From positions 26,812,880 through 26,876,879 of the forward strand of contig NC_059379.1 in NCBI RefSeq assembly GCF_019703515.2: DNA of 64,000 bases, read 5' to 3'. The DNA comes from Myxocyprinus asiaticus (Eukaryota; Chordata; Actinopteri; Cypriniformes; Catostomidae). A program made the translations under genes and the position numbers. Positions 48,047-60,480 of the stretch are shown here, one piece after another. Below the pieces are notes generated by a model, which worked only from the letters and a program-made list of their open reading frames with translations, did no database searches and was not told the origin of the DNA. Each line of letters starts with the position of its first letter. The first letter of the stretch is position 1.

Positions 48047-48307
48047 TATATATCATCATACAGTTGCATAATTACAAAAGAAAACCTCTTTCATTGAGAA
48101 ATAATAGACTCTTTTAGGCATATACTCTTATATACAAACTTGTACAAAACTTATACAATGTACTATGCACTTACGTGGAGTACATCAGTATAATAGATGA
48201 TGCATGTCCACCAACATAGCATTGATACAGCATGTAGCTCCAATATACACTGTCATCATCCATATATGATGTTCCAAACATAAGTTCGAGGGCAGCTTGT
48301 TCATCTA

Positions 48308-48825
48308 GGCCTGCCTGGCCAAAAAAAAATGTTGCACACTCTAATATTTAGTTGGACTGCCTTTAGCTTTGATTACAGCGCACATTCGTTGTGGCATTGT
48401 TTGGTAAACTTGTGCAATGTCACAACATTTATTTCCATCCAGAGTTGCATTAATTTTTGGCTGAGATCTTGTACTGATGACAGGAGAGTCGAACCACTCT
48501 GTAAAGTCTTCTCCAGCACATCCCAAAGACTTTCAATGGGGTTAAGGTCAGGACTTTGTGGTGGCCAATTCATGTGTGAAAATGATTCCTCATGCTCCCT
48601 GAACAACTCTTTCACAATTTGAGCCTGGTGAATCTTGGCATTGCCTTGAGAGAAGAAAAAATCCATTGATGGGATAACCTGGTCATTCAGCACATTCAGG
48701 TAATCAGCTGACTTCATTGTATTGCCGCATAACGTTGCTGAGCCTAGACCTGACCAACTGAAGCAACCCCAGATCATAACACTGCCTTAAATCCAAATGG
48801 TGACTTTTTTTTTGGCCAGGCAGTG
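48308..48825 (-). mobile_element. Internally deleted Tc1-like element with mutated catalytic Asp
   Basis: The ends CCTGCCTGGCCAAAAAAAAA (left) and its inverse (right, TTTTTTGGCCAGGCAGTG) are bordered by TA at 48306-48307 and 48826-48827. The minus-strand ORF 48777-48373 holds only the second half of a Tc1 transposase: [24 protein letters not shown] (the D of the family's Q-D-N-A box is Gly here) and [19 protein letters not shown]. The N-terminal DNA-binding half and first Asp are deleted. A different family from 46424. Confidence 0.8.
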
Positions 48826-48827
48826 TA

Positions 48828-49247
48828 TAAGCGGCTGCTTCCCTCTAACTGGTGGCGATTCATCCAACATCCCTCCATCCTCCTCTCCCCATCTCCACCT
48901 CTATATTTCATAATGCCTATGTCAGTTATTTCAAATTTGTCTTTCTGTTTCTTGCCTTAGTCAAATATTCCATGATCTCAAGACCAGTCCTGTGCTCGAG
49001 CCGCTCCTTTATGAGAAGTACACCAAAACTGAATGCACTCCAGGACTATATGAACCAGTGAACTCATGAAAGACTGTAAAGTTGTAATTTTCCATTTTTA
49101 CGTTAAGGAGCTATTACTTTTTTCTCTGATCTTGCTCTTAAAAATTTTGTGTGTGTGTGTGTGTTTGTGTGTGTGATTTAATGTATTCAGGTTGATTAAG
49201 ATATGTTAAATAATATTTTTGACTTGCATCAAAGTTTACATTGATTA
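48828..49247. other. Short intergenic stretch
   Basis: No gene. Contains a (GT)n run near 49149-49174. Confidence 0.5.
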
Positions 49248-50176
49248 TTAGGAATAGTTCACCCAAAAAATGAAAATTCTCTCATCATTTACTCATACTC
49301 ATGCCATTCCAGATGTGTACGACTTCCTTTCTTCTGCAGAACACAAACGAAGATTTTTAGAAGAATATTTCAGCAATGTAAGTTTATTTAATGCAAGTGA
49401 ATGGTGGCCAGAATTTTTTAATCTTCCAAATTCACATAAAAGGCAGCATGAAAGTAATCCATAAATCTCCAGTGAATAAATCCATGTCTTCTGAAGTGAT
49501 ATGGTAGGTGTGGGTGAGAAACAGATCAATATTTAATGTTTTTTACTAAAAATCTCCACCTTTGACCAGCCCTGGACAGTAGGTGGCGTTATGCACGGAG
49601 AATGCAATCACCAAAAAACAAAAGAAGAAGAATGTGGAAGTGCAAGTGAAAGTGGAGATTTATAGAGAAAAGAGCATCTATTCTCCAACTACAAACTCAT
49701 CAGACTTGTTTTGTAAGTTCTGTTCTCTGGTTTGTGTGCAGCTGTGTTGAGTTTTGTTGTTAGTATTGCTGTGGCGTTCACTTGAACGCACCATCTCACA
49801 AGAGGGGGGCAGCGTAACTGCTGTTCCCGTGCCCTTTCATGAAAGCTCACAGGAGAGCAATGGTCAGTCAACAGTTTCACTAAATAATACATTCGATTTC
49901 GGTTTGTTTCTCACCAAACCTTATTGTATGCTATTAGAACAATCATAAGTTTCATGGAATAATTTATTAGACTACTGAATTATACTTTTGCGTTCTTTTG
50001 AAGCTTGAAGAGGCGGTCACCATAAACTGCCATTGTGTGACATCACCGAGCACAACATGTTTCACAATTTCTCCCTTTGTGTTAAGAAAAAGAAAGAAAG
50101 TCATATGGGGTTATAATGACACAGGGGTGAGTAAACAATGACTGAATTTTCCTTTTGGGGTGAACTATCCCTTTAA
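49248..50176. mobile_element. Longer copy of the 'GGGATAGTTCACCC' element
   Basis: Left end TTAGGAATAGTTCACCCAAA, right end TTTTGGGGTGAACTATCCCT then TTAA, its inverse. The left half aligns with 8749-9180. No transposase. A TTAA-adjacent end again suggests a TTAA-targeting class (inference). Confidence 0.65.
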
Positions 50177-51886
50177 CAACTGTTTTTCCGAAAGAAAGTG
50201 GACTTAAAGCAATGAAACAAGATTTCTGACATTAGTTCTCTATTGGAATGAACTTCGGTGTGTATTGGGTCAACACTGTGCCATGATATTTAATTTGTGG
50301 CTGGAATGCAATCAAATTAGTGACATGGTGTGGGCCTTAAAATAACTTCAAGGAGAGTTCACAGATAACCCATTTCTTCTCACTAAAGAAGAAATAAGAT
50401 GAACAGCCCATGGGTGCTCTTTGAACTGTGCATCATAAAGTGTTTTTCCAGTCTTCAACACTGGGTCAATAAGTCCACAGGTTTGAATGGGGATACTGCA
50501 CCAGCACTGGTCATAAGGGGCTGCAGGGTCATCCAGAGGTCATAAAGACAATCATTCTTTATGAAGTCAATAACAGCACCTTACACGTACTGCATGTCCC
50601 GGTGAACTCTAAAATAAAGCGCTAAAATGAGTTTCTCATTCATTAAATCACTTAAGAAATTCCACAATCTAAGTATACTATCATGGAAATTTGATTTCTA
50701 CCAAGCAATAGTTGTGTGGTCTAGCATGATGAAAGGTGCCAGTTGTCATTGTTCCTGGTGACAATAACCAAAGTTGAAAACCCAAGCCTAGAAAAGAACA
50801 ACAACATAAACAGCAGTGACAACGAGAACCATTCCATTATAATTATTCCATAAAACCTCTAAAGCTCTCTCAGTTCCATTGCATGTCCAAGCCCCTTCTG
50901 CTTTATTAGGTGCTCCTCCCCTCCCACATCACCACTCCAATTTAATTTCAGTGCACACGGAATGATCTGCCAGCAGCGCAAAATTCCAGGAGTCAAGTCC
51001 TTTTTTATGGCCTTTAACGGCAGCAGACCTAATGACCCCCCTCTAATTACACAGAGTCAATATTGTTGCATTCTAATCTTATTCCAATCACAAGAACCCA
51101 AGCAATAGGTTATGGCCCTTAATTTATGTTGTAAACAATGAATTAATCTCATTTGTTATATCAGGACCACAAAGGGTTTGCATTTCTATAATGGTTCAGC
51201 TTTTCAACTTTTCATGTTTGTACATTTGTTTTAGAATGAAAACATTTCACAATGTAAAATTCATTGTTACGTCAAGACATCATCATTGCTTTCAAAAATT
51301 GAAGTCTGTTTTCACTGTGAATTCGGTGAGATTAATTCAAAGGTTCTTCTGCTAAAATCGGTCATTGCTTACTGAAATATGAATCACTGCCCCCAGTGGC
51401 CAAATCTGGAAGTGTTGTTGAACGTTTGGGTACATATGAGCTCCAGTTTCTGGGTAAAACGTCCACAGAGGAGCACCAAAAGTAAGTTATTTTTAATTGT
51501 AAATTATGTACAACAGCATATTTTACTAATCAAACAGACCAACCCAAATCCCAACCCTAAATCTAATCATCAGTGGAGTAAAAATTTAATATTAGAGGGA
51601 AAATTAAATCTCTGAAACACATCATTGATTATGTGCACGAGATTACTTCCTGGTTTCCATGGGACCAGAAGCCAGGTCTCTGAGGCTGCACAACATTCTA
51701 TCAGTAGCGCTACAGGAAATAATGTCTGCTGGAAGATGCCGCTTGTCAGTAATTTAACAGAATGAGGTCGATTTCAGAATATCGAACACATCGATTTCCC
51801 ATGTGATCATGTAGCCAATTTAACTCTATTTATCTAAATTGTTTGTCATCAAGTAAATTCAAAGTGGCCAGTGAGTTTATCATTGC
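50177..51886. other. Intergenic, no gene seen
   Basis: Mostly unique-looking sequence. 50880-51060 has balanced, TAAT-containing sequence that could be conserved non-coding. 51370-51800 includes blocks such as CCAACCCAAATCCCAACCCT and GAGGCTGCACAACATTCTAT, which look like a dispersed repeat. Confidence 0.45.
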
Positions 51887-52281
51887 CAGGGCTGTTTCTA
51901 GCTATAAGTGGTAAAAGTGGCCGCTTAGGGCCCCTGAGCCAACAGGCAGCCCCGCAAAGCAAAGTCATTTTTTATGTTTTTATTTTATTTATTTTTAAAT
52001 ATATACTAAAAGCTTTGAGTAAGACCCAAGCAGCTGTTATGATTCAATGGACAGTCATAAGGGCCCTCTTGTGGCCCCACAGGGAAGGGAGAAATTATTT
52101 TGGTTGTATGTTGAAGGTGCAATTTCCATTGTATATACTGTGTTATTTATTGTTATATATAGTCATTTATTGTTAATTTATGTAGTTATATTTGGTTAAT
52201 TTATTGTTAATTTTTTGTTAACTTAGTGTAAAATTTTCCAAGTAGGATTTCACTTAGGGCCCCATATTAGAAACGGCCCTG
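51887..52281. mobile_element. hAT-type MITE with 8-bp target-site duplication
   Basis: 395 bp. Left end CAGGGCTGTTTCTAG, right end as inverse CAGGGCCGTTTCTAA. It is flanked by ATCATTGC (51879-51886) and ATCACTGC (52282-52289), an 8-bp duplication with one mismatch, the hallmark of hAT. It also shows inner AGGGCCC blocks. No ORF. Confidence 0.85.
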
Positions 52282-52289
52282 ATCACTGC

Positions 52290-52994
52290 AAATTGTAACT
52301 TTGGAATCACCATGATTTTACTTAAAATTTTAAGGCAGCAATTATACTTAGTTTTAAGTGGGTTGAAATTTTATACAGTGTTTACAAGAAATTTTATCAT
52401 TTGTTCTACTCATGACATTCATTCTTTAAAGAAATTCTCAGTTTCTGTGCAGGTAAGCAGTTCTTTTAATGCTGTCAATGATTTATGACTTGGAAACTGA
52501 TTGTCTAACATCATATAAACATGCTTTATGGTATGACAAAAGAATTTGGTGTGTTTAACCCCAAAGTTTAAACAATGTTGCTGAATGGCATTGAGAACAA
52601 CAGCCTCATTCAGACCACTGATTGATAATGAGTGAACCAGTCAATAGGAGAAGAAGCTGACTTTATTAACATCTCCAATTAGACACAGGGATCAATATCT
52701 ACTGTGACATCCTGCCGATGAGGGGATCATCTGACACAGTGATGAGCTATGGCAGACAATCACCGGAATTTGACCGAAAAAAATCAAACACAACTGTGAC
52801 CAAAGGTTAAAACAGAGAGCATCCATGGGGACTGCATCTTCAGAGAACTTAACCATCATGCTCTGTTCAGACTGACTTTACTCTCTTGATGTTGGGTTCC
52901 AAGAGTCCCCAATGAGGTGTGTAAATATAATAATAGTCATTTTGAAATTAACCTCTTATTTTCTTTCCAAATTCTTTTTATATCTTCATCTCAC
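52290..52994. other. Intergenic, no gene seen
   Basis: No recognised feature between the MITE and the L1 element. Confidence 0.45.
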
Positions 52995-53133
52995 TGAGAT
53001 CACATGACGCCATGCGAGGAGCAGACATGTGAGCGACGAGCTCTGCGCACTTTGCTAGTTTTTAAATTATTTTCATGTTATAATCCGGTGAGATTCTATA
53101 CACCTAGCTACATATTTGTTCTTTGAGGTAAAC

Positions 53134-53932
53134 ATGGCAAAGAAGTCAAAATCCTCGGGCTCTGGAGACATTAAAAGACACTTACGTGTTCAAGCTGAAA
53201 CCTCTGATGGGCCTGCAGACCAGGGACTCGATTTGGATGGCGCGGCGGGAGAGATTCAACGCCAACTGTCCAACATGTCTGTGATGCTGACGAAGGTTGT
53301 TGCTGACTTGGAGGATCTCACTGTAATACGTTGATCGATTACCGCGATGGAAACAAGAGTGGTTACAAGAGTGGCAGATGTTGAGAAACGGATCGATTAT
53401 CTGGAGTCATTGGAAAGGGAATTATCCGCTAATCCACTCGTGACCAAAATAGACCTGGAAAACATTTTGGAAAAACTGGAAGATCTCGAAAATAGGAGCC
53501 GAAGAAATATACGGATTGTTGGAATTCCTGAGCACGAAGAAAGCAGAGATATGGTGAAATTCCTAGACGAGCTCTTCCCGAGTCTGCTCGACATAACAGG
53601 CCATAAGCTGGAAATTGAGCGAGCTCGCAGATCTGCTGAGGGGGACAGGCCCCGATCAATTCTGGCTAAATTTTTGAGATCATCCGATAAAGATCTTGTG
53701 TTGCGCGAGGCGAGGAGCAAAGGAAAGCTTTCTTGGAAGAATCACAATATTTTCTTGTTCCTGGATTTTGCGAATTCGATGAGAGAGACGCAAGTGTAAG
53801 AAACACTTGCATCAACAGAAGATCGCTTTTGCACTGATGTTTCTGGCCAAACTGAGAATAGATACGAAGGATGGCCGCAAAGTATTTACATGTCCCAAAC
53901 AAGCACTGTCCTTCATAAATACATTGGTGTGA
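53134..53932 (+). pseudogene. L1 ORF1 protein (RNA-binding chaperone)
   Basis: ATG at 53134 (MAKKSKSS). A coiled-coil region follows (about residues 35-110, DVEKRIDYLESLERELS, ILEKLEDLENRSRR), then the RRM (RNIRIVGIPEHEES) and C-terminal domain, finishing IAFALMFLAKLRIDTKDGRK and FTCPKQALSFINTLV before TGA at 53930-53932. Two lesions: an in-frame TGA at 53332-53334 (likely from CGA), and a one-base slip near 53795-53800, after which the C-terminal domain is read in another frame. Confidence 0.82.
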
Positions 53933-54700
53933 GTAAGCCATTTGGTGTTTCTCATGTGAGTGGATTGACTATTTGAACATACACTCAATTGTCTGAGGAA
54001 GCTGGGCGCCATTTTTGTTTCTGTTTCTGTTGGTTCCACCTAGCGGCTGGAGTTTGTTTTGTGGAATAACACTTCTCCTTCAGGAAACTTTTGCATTGAT
54101 GGAGGATCGCTTTTTCACTGAGGTTCCCAGCCAGATTGAGAGTGGATGCTGGGGATGGCCGCAAAATATCTACATGCCCACACAAAGGATGTCTTTTATA
54201 AAGTTGATGGACTGAGTAAGTCATGGTGTATTTTTTCATGCAGCTTCCAAGTGAATTTGACTTTTGATCATCCGAGAAACCAGGCGGCAGTTTTGTTTCT
54301 TTTTGTGCTGTTTCCGCCTAGCGGCTGGTGTTTGTTTTTGGAATAACACTGCTTCGGGACAGTTGTGGATGAATCTGTTCGTTCCTTGTGCTTATGCCTC
54401 CTGTTGGCTGGAGTTTGTTTTGTGGAGTATTTTTGCGAGACATTGGAATGATTACATCATCTTCTGCACTCATAAACAGCAAGCTCACTGAACACTTGTT
54501 TGTCTGTCTGAGGAAACTGAACGGCTTTATATCGGTTGGAATTTGTTTTGTGGAGGAATACACCTTCGAGACAGTTCTGTGAATGAATCTACACGTTCTT
54601 TGTGTTTATTCTGCCTATTGGCTGGGGTTTGTTTTACAAAGTATTTTCTGTTATGTAATTTTGCCTTAAAAAATTTGTGCAGAAGCACTGGACTTGAGCA
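53816..54700 (+). repeat. Degenerate tandem duplication between L1 ORF1 and ORF2
   Basis: The end of ORF1 and what follows recur with a period of about 280 bp. GATCGCTTTT is at 53821 and 54105. GATGGCCGCAAA(G/A)TAT follows in both. The block (C/T)CTAGCGGCTGG is at about 54040 and 54319. Shorter echoes (GGCTGGAGTTTGTTTTGTGG, GGCTGGGGTTTGTTTTAC) appear near 54403 and 54620. Non-coding now, but copy 2 is a decayed second ORF1 C-terminus. Confidence 0.75.
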
Positions 54701-54938
54701 ATCCGATGGCAAAGTTGTCGCTGTGGCTCCCGTAGGTGTACATGGACCTTTTGAGTTTAGAGGGATTGACGCCGCTTGGCGCTGTCGTGCGCAGGGTTAA
54801 TGCACACTTTTTTTCTGTTTGTTTGGTTCAGGGGGAGTTCGGGGTTTGATTGTTGCACTAATGTTTGAAGGTGGTCTGTATAATTTTGTTTTTGACACAA
54901 TTTATTTTGTCTATTATATCAAAATGTAAAATGTTAAT

Positions 54939-57900
54939 ATGAGTGGGTTATCTTTCTCCATATGGAATGTGAATGGGTTGGGGCACCCCATAAAAAGAAG
55001 GAAGGTTATTTCTTTTATGGAGGTAAGAAATGTGATATAGTGTTTCTTCAAGAAATGCATCTTTCCCTGTAGGAAGCTGAAAAAATTGGGAAGATATGGT
55101 GTGGGCATGTTTTCTTTAGTGCTGGCTCAAGTAAGAGTAGGGGAGTCATTACATTGATAAGTAAACATCTATAATTCAAATCTCTCAAACAGATTAAAGA
55201 TAAATTAGGGAGAATCATTATTGTTTAGGAGAAATTCAGGGGCAAAGGTTGGTTTTGGCTAATATTTACGTGCCTAACATTGATGAACAGGGCTTTTTTA
55301 TAGATCTTGAAGGGATGTTGCAAGCCGCTGGCACCCCTCATGATATAATATTGGGAGGAGACTTTAATCTTTTGATGGACTCAAATCATAGTGAAGCAAA
55401 AGTGTGTAAGCCCCCTAGAGCAACACTGACGCTTCACAGGATGTGTAAAAATCTTGGTCTTGCAGATATTTGGCGACTTTTGAACCCATCTGGTAGGGAC
55501 TATACATTTTTTTCATCAGTCCATAAGATTTATTCTAGAATAGATTTTTTTTTATATATCGATGTCCCTCATTTCATCTGTTGTTGATTGCTCAATTGGA
55601 AATATCTTAGTCTCAGATCACGCCCTGGTGAATCTAGAGATGTTGCCACATATGGAGAAAAAGAAATCATATAGTTGGCGCTTTAATGTATCCCTGTTGC
55701 AAAATCCTGATTTCCAACAAATGTTAAAGACTGAAATCAATGTTTATATGGAGACCAACTGGTCCTCAGTATCTTCTGTGGGCTGGTTTGGGAGGCACTT
55801 AAGGCGGTTCTAAGGGGTCGGATCATACAGTATGCCTCATTTACCAAAAAATCCAAAGCACGAGAACTTGTGGAGTTGGAAGGGAATATTAAAAGTGCCG
55901 AGGCACCCAATTGAAATACAGATATAATACTATTTTGTCATGGAAAGTGGAGTTTTGGTTATTCAGGGCAAGACAGTCATACTTTGAGTCAGGGGACAAA
56001 GCAGGGAAGCATTTGGCTATATATATAAAGCAGAGAGATTCTTTTTCTACCATTCCATCAGTGAAATCTGCTGGTGGTGAAATTTTTACCTCGGCCATTG
56101 ATATTAATAATGCCTTTAAAGAGTTCTACCTTGATCTCTATAGTTCCACGTCACCATCTACTGATGAAGATATTAGAAAATTTGTGGAACCATTAGAACT
56201 CCCTAAATTGATGACTGAGCAAAAAAATTATCTTGATTCTGAGATAACCTTGGAGGAGCTTGACGAGGTAATTAAGGCCTTACCTACAGGCATGTCTCCG
56301 GGGCCAGATGGTTTTGCCGCTGAAGTTTTTAGATCTTATGCTACAGAATTGGCTCCACTTTTGTTAGAAGATTATACGGAATCATTCAAGAATGGAAAGC
56401 TTCCCCCAACCATAACACAAGCCCGGATCAGTCTGATTCTTAAAAAGGACAAAGATCCAAGCGAGTGTAAAAGTTACCGTCCAATTTTCCTGATCCACCT
56501 AGATGTAAACATTTTGTCAAAAATTTTGGCTAACCGGTTAAGTTATGACATCTCTTATACATATAGATCAGGTGGGGTTTATTCAGGGCCATAGCTCTTC
56601 TGATAGCATTAGGCATTTCATCAATATCATGTGGTCAGTAGTGAATGATCAGTCTCCAGTCACTGCCATCTCACTTGATGGCGAAAAGGCGTTTGATATG
56701 GTAGAATGGGATTATCTTTTTAAGATTCTGGAAATGTGTGGGTTCGGGAGAACATTTATTGATTGGATTAAATTACTTTATAGACACCCTGTAGCAGTGA
56801 TACAAACAAATGGATTAATTTCAGATTATTTTACTCTGAATAGGGGCACTTGGCAGGGTTGCCCTCTTTCCCCGTTATTGTTCTGTCTTGCCCTGGAACC
56901 ATTAGCAGCCGCGATAAGAAAGGAGGATGATTTTCCAGGGGTGATGGCAGGAGGTGTGGCGTATAAGCTTCTGCTTTACGCAGATGATATTTTATTATTC
57001 GTCTCTGACCCTACTAGATATATGCCTTGCCTCCACAGAATTATTAATTCCTTTTCCAAGTTCTCAGGATACAAAGTCAGTTGGTCTAAATCCGAAGCTT
57101 TGGCGCTGACAGCGTACTGTCCAGTAACGGCCTACCAGCCAGGTGCCTTCCAGTGGCCCAAACAAGATATTAAGTATTTGGGTATTTTATTCCCAGCAAA
57201 TTTGTCTGATTTAGTTAGAGTTCATTTTGACCCTTTAATAAAAAGGTTTTCGAGCGATGTGGACAGGTGGGCTTCATTACATTTATCGATGACTGGGAAG
57301 GTTAATGTTATTAAAGTGAACTGTATTCAAAAACTACCTGCTACAGTCACTCCCTATAGATGTCCCCCTCTCTTATTTCAAGCAATTTGATAGCATAGCG
57401 AAGTCCTTCATTTGGAATGGTAAACGTCCCAGACTACATTTCAACAAATTACATAGGCCGACTGACAAAGGTGGGCTAGGCCTACCCAAGATCTTGTTTT
57501 ATTATTATGTGTTCGGTCTCATTGGTTGCTTACACCTGAAAGAGCCCCTCCCTGGTTTTCTATTGAACAGGAAGTCCTTGCCCCTATTTCGCCATTGCAA
57601 AGCCTTTCTATCAAACTAAGCGGTAAGGTTAAGTCACACCCCGTTATCTCACATTTGCACATGATTTGGCCAGAGTGGCCAGAGTATTTAATTTATTTAA
57701 ATGTTGCCTCAAGCATATGGCTGAACCCCAAATTATGTATCAACAAGTCCCCTTTCTGTTGGTCAGAGTGGATTGTGAGGGGGGTTACTACACTCGGTGA
57801 CCTGTATGAGAGTGGAGTGTTGAGATCTTTTGAGAATTTGGGTCATCATTTTGGGATTCCCAGATCTCAGTTTTATAGGGATTTACAGCTGTGCCTCATG

Positions 57901-58310
57901 CTATGTACTGTTTTTGGGAGTAGCACACACCCCCCTAGAGTGGCAGATACTTTGGGAGAGGTGATTACTGCTTTTGGAAAAGGTCATGAGGCATCAGTGT
58001 ATTACTCCTGCTAATTCAGAGTCTGGGGGATAGAGCTTTAACTTCTATCTAAAGATTATGGGAGAAAGATTTGAACTTGGTATTGGAGGAAAGATTGTGG
58101 ACTAGGATTCTAAAAAATGTCAAGTCTGCATTTAGAGATGCAAGAATTCGCCTTATGCAATTTAAGATTTTACATAGATTTTATTGGACCCCCTATAGAT
58201 TATATAGGCTTGGTCTTAAAGACACACCCACCTGCTGGCAATGCCAATCAGAAGTTGGAGACACAACCCGTGTTTTTTGAGGATGTGTTAAGATCCAAGA
58301 TTTTTGGTTA
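54939..58310 (+). pseudogene. L1 ORF2: endonuclease and reverse transcriptase
   Basis: Starts MSGLSFSIWNVNGLGHPIKR at 54939 (endonuclease N-terminus), then VLANIYVPN, IILGGDFNLLMD (catalytic Asp/Asn) and, after a frameshift near 55560, VSDHALV. RT: LPTGMSPGPDGFAAEVF (56280s), YRPIFLIHLDVNILSKILANR, frameshift near 56570, AISLDGEKAFDMVEWD (motif A), LNRGTWQGCPLSPLLFCLAL, KLLLYADDILLFV (YADD intact, near 56985) and FSKFSGYKVSWSKSEAL. Further breaks occur at about 57388, 57520 and 58015. The C-terminal CWQCQSEVGDTTRVF region has a TGA at 58278-58280 where related proteins have Trp. Early stops also lie at about 55040-55220. Confidence 0.86.
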
Positions 58311-58810
58311 AAGGTTCTGAATTATTTGTGTGACGTTTTGGGCACTCAAATTTTACTTTGCCCCAGACTTTGTATTTTGGGCGATGGGTTCTGACTAGCA
58401 TGATGATTGGCAGACAAATTCATTTAAGGGGTTGGAAGTCAGATGGAGTGCCACCATTTCCGTAGTGGTGTGCGGAGATGGGGAGGGTGGCAGCTTTTGA
58501 GGAGATGACAGATAGAAGGCTGGGGTTGTGGGACTTGTTTTTCAGGAAGTGCGGTAGGTATTTGGCAGTTTTGGGGGACTCTCGGGGAAGGGATGAGGAG
58601 AGAGATGTTTAGTTTAATTATGTATATTTATTATATATTTTACTTCATTTTGATTTTTTATTTATTTTTTTGTGTGTATTATTTTATGTGACCACAGAGG
58701 TGTTCTTTGGGGTTGGTGTTTGGGGAGGGATATTAGTGAGGATTAAATTTAAATGTTGATTCGGTGTGTATGTGTTGTGTTTTTCTCTGTTGTGTTATTT
58801 TCTTTGAATC

Positions 58811-58816
58811 AATAAA
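58811..58816 (+). terminator. L1 polyadenylation signal (AATAAA)
   Basis: AATAAA about 15 bp before the terminal A run that closes the LINE. Confidence 0.6.
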
Positions 58817-58840
58817 AAATGTTAATTGCAAAAAAAAACA

Positions 58841-58842
<2 letters not shown>

Positions 58843-58889
<47 letters not shown>
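58843..58889. repeat. (TA)n microsatellite at the L1 3' end
   Basis: About 47 bp of TA directly after the L1 A tail. Confidence 0.95.
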
Positions 58890-58892
<3 letters not shown>

Positions 58893-60059
58893 CTTCAACT
58901 AACCCCATCAAAACAAGTAGGCAGATATTATTCAGGCTCTCTCTAAAAAAGAAGTGACATCTTTGTTCCTTGAACATTTCCTAGCTGTCAAACTCATTCA
59001 AAACAACAGCGGGGGTGCTTCATTCATAGCGACTTTAACACTATTTACGTTACTAACGTTAACACAATTGTCATAAAATGACATTAAAATGTGGACCATG
59101 TTGTTCAGTGGCTGGATGCCTAGACTTAACAGAAATTAAACTGTTTAAATCTCTGAAAAAGCAACCACAAATGGACACATGAACTGCAACAGTGAAGAGA
59201 GACAGCTGGATACATGCAACTACTGTAGTACACATCTTATCTCTGGTGGATGAATGAAATTTTAGTAAGATTGATAGGTAGAGCTCTAAAAGTGAATTGC
59301 TCCCATTATAATGAATGAAGCTGCGCAAGTAATTTACTATTACATTTAATCATTTTGCAAACGCTTTTATCCAAAACGACTTAAAAATTAGGAACACACA
59401 AAAAATAAATCCTTACCTTTTCCACAGGTCACGCAGGCAGCTTCATTGATTATAAAAGGAGCAATCTAATATTTCTGATCTTTCCACTGAGGAAATAATT
59501 GTGAGCATCTAAACTATGATACAATTTCATCGCCTCTCTCGCGTAGATGCTCGGTATCAACAACATGTCTGGATAAGTAAATTCAGGTAAACATCTGATG
59601 TTCTTTGAGAAAATACGTTAACTCAAAACCTTAGTAAAAGGATCTGTAATGATAACGGAAATGCTTCAGGGCAAGTAGCATTGTATTGTCTTTTGCTTAC
59701 ATCCTTGAAATGGTCTATAGGAAATACTTTGTTTTGTGTTGTGCTCATAACATTGGATGTTTGGGCACATTTCTCTGTAATTTATGATTTATGTCCCTAG
59801 TATATGTTTTGATCTGATATCATTCTGTAAGCAACGGATGATGAACAGCATAAAACAAAAGCAAATCTCTTTTAACGTACTATCATCGGATTTACAAAGG
59901 ATATCCTGAAGTAGATGTCCCAGGGACCAGACATTTTAGCTCCCAGCACAGGAATATACAAGCCTGTTTATTTGGAATGTGTACAGTAGATATATTTCAA
60001 AAACACAAATCTGAAAATTCACCCAAAAAGTGTTTTGTTAGAATGAAGACCATAACTAC
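58890..60059. other. Intergenic, no gene seen
   Basis: Only a fragment of the common fish repeat (CGCTTTTATCCAAAACGACT, 59363-59382) is recognised. Confidence 0.5.
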
Positions 60060-60480
60060 TGTAACAAGGCTGGCAACAGGTAGATGAAGAGGAGTGAAAA
60101 ACCCAAGTGCAGTTTATTTACATGATGAATATCCCAAACATGAATCCAAACGTGAGAACAAACATAAACAACTTGACATAGAACACTGCACACCAACAAC
60201 AATACATTCACAATACTCAACCATGGACAATGGCAAACATGAGGGCTAAATACTTGGATTTGGGAGAATGCATGACAGTGATAACCAATGAACACACAGA
60301 ACTCTAAACAAGATAACAAGACTGCTAACAAGCTAATGAAACAATGAACCAATGGGGACAAGATACAAGAACATGGGAAACACATGACAAGATCACATGA
60401 CAATGAAACAGGAACAAACATGGCATGGAACTATTTTACCAAAATAAAAGACATGAACAAAAACACATAAAACCATGACA
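60060..60480 (-). mobile_element. Solo LTR
   Basis: On the minus strand it begins TGTCATGGTTTTATG and ends CAGCCTTGTTACA (TG...CA), 421 bp, with an AATAAA in GTAAATAAACTGCACTTGGG near its end. The flanks are ACTAC (60055-60059) and ACTTC (60481-60485), a plausible eroded 5-bp duplication. No internal gene, so a solo LTR left by recombination. Confidence 0.7.

Larger units (their letters stand above)
52995..58838 (+). mobile_element. L1/Tx1-type LINE, long but decayed
   Basis: The 5' UTR is short (about 52995-53133). ORF1 (53134-53932), a duplicated inter-ORF region, ORF2 (54939 to about 58310: endonuclease, RT, C-terminal zinc region) and a 3' UTR ending CAATAAAAAATGTTAATTGC plus (A)9 at about 58838 follow. 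The two-ORF layout, the ORF1 RNA-binding module and the YADD RT place it in the fish L1/Tx1 group. Nearly full length yet carrying many stops. A (TA)n tract follows at once. Confidence 0.88.

Noticed and set aside
53985..54563. Overlapping 60-90 residue ORFs between the L1 ORFs
   Set aside because: Shadows of the duplicated ORF1 end and spacer repeats. No independent gene.
60056..60421. 121-residue Cys/Leu-rich minus-strand ORF
   Set aside because: Lies wholly within a solo LTR; low-complexity hydrophobic translation with no domain.
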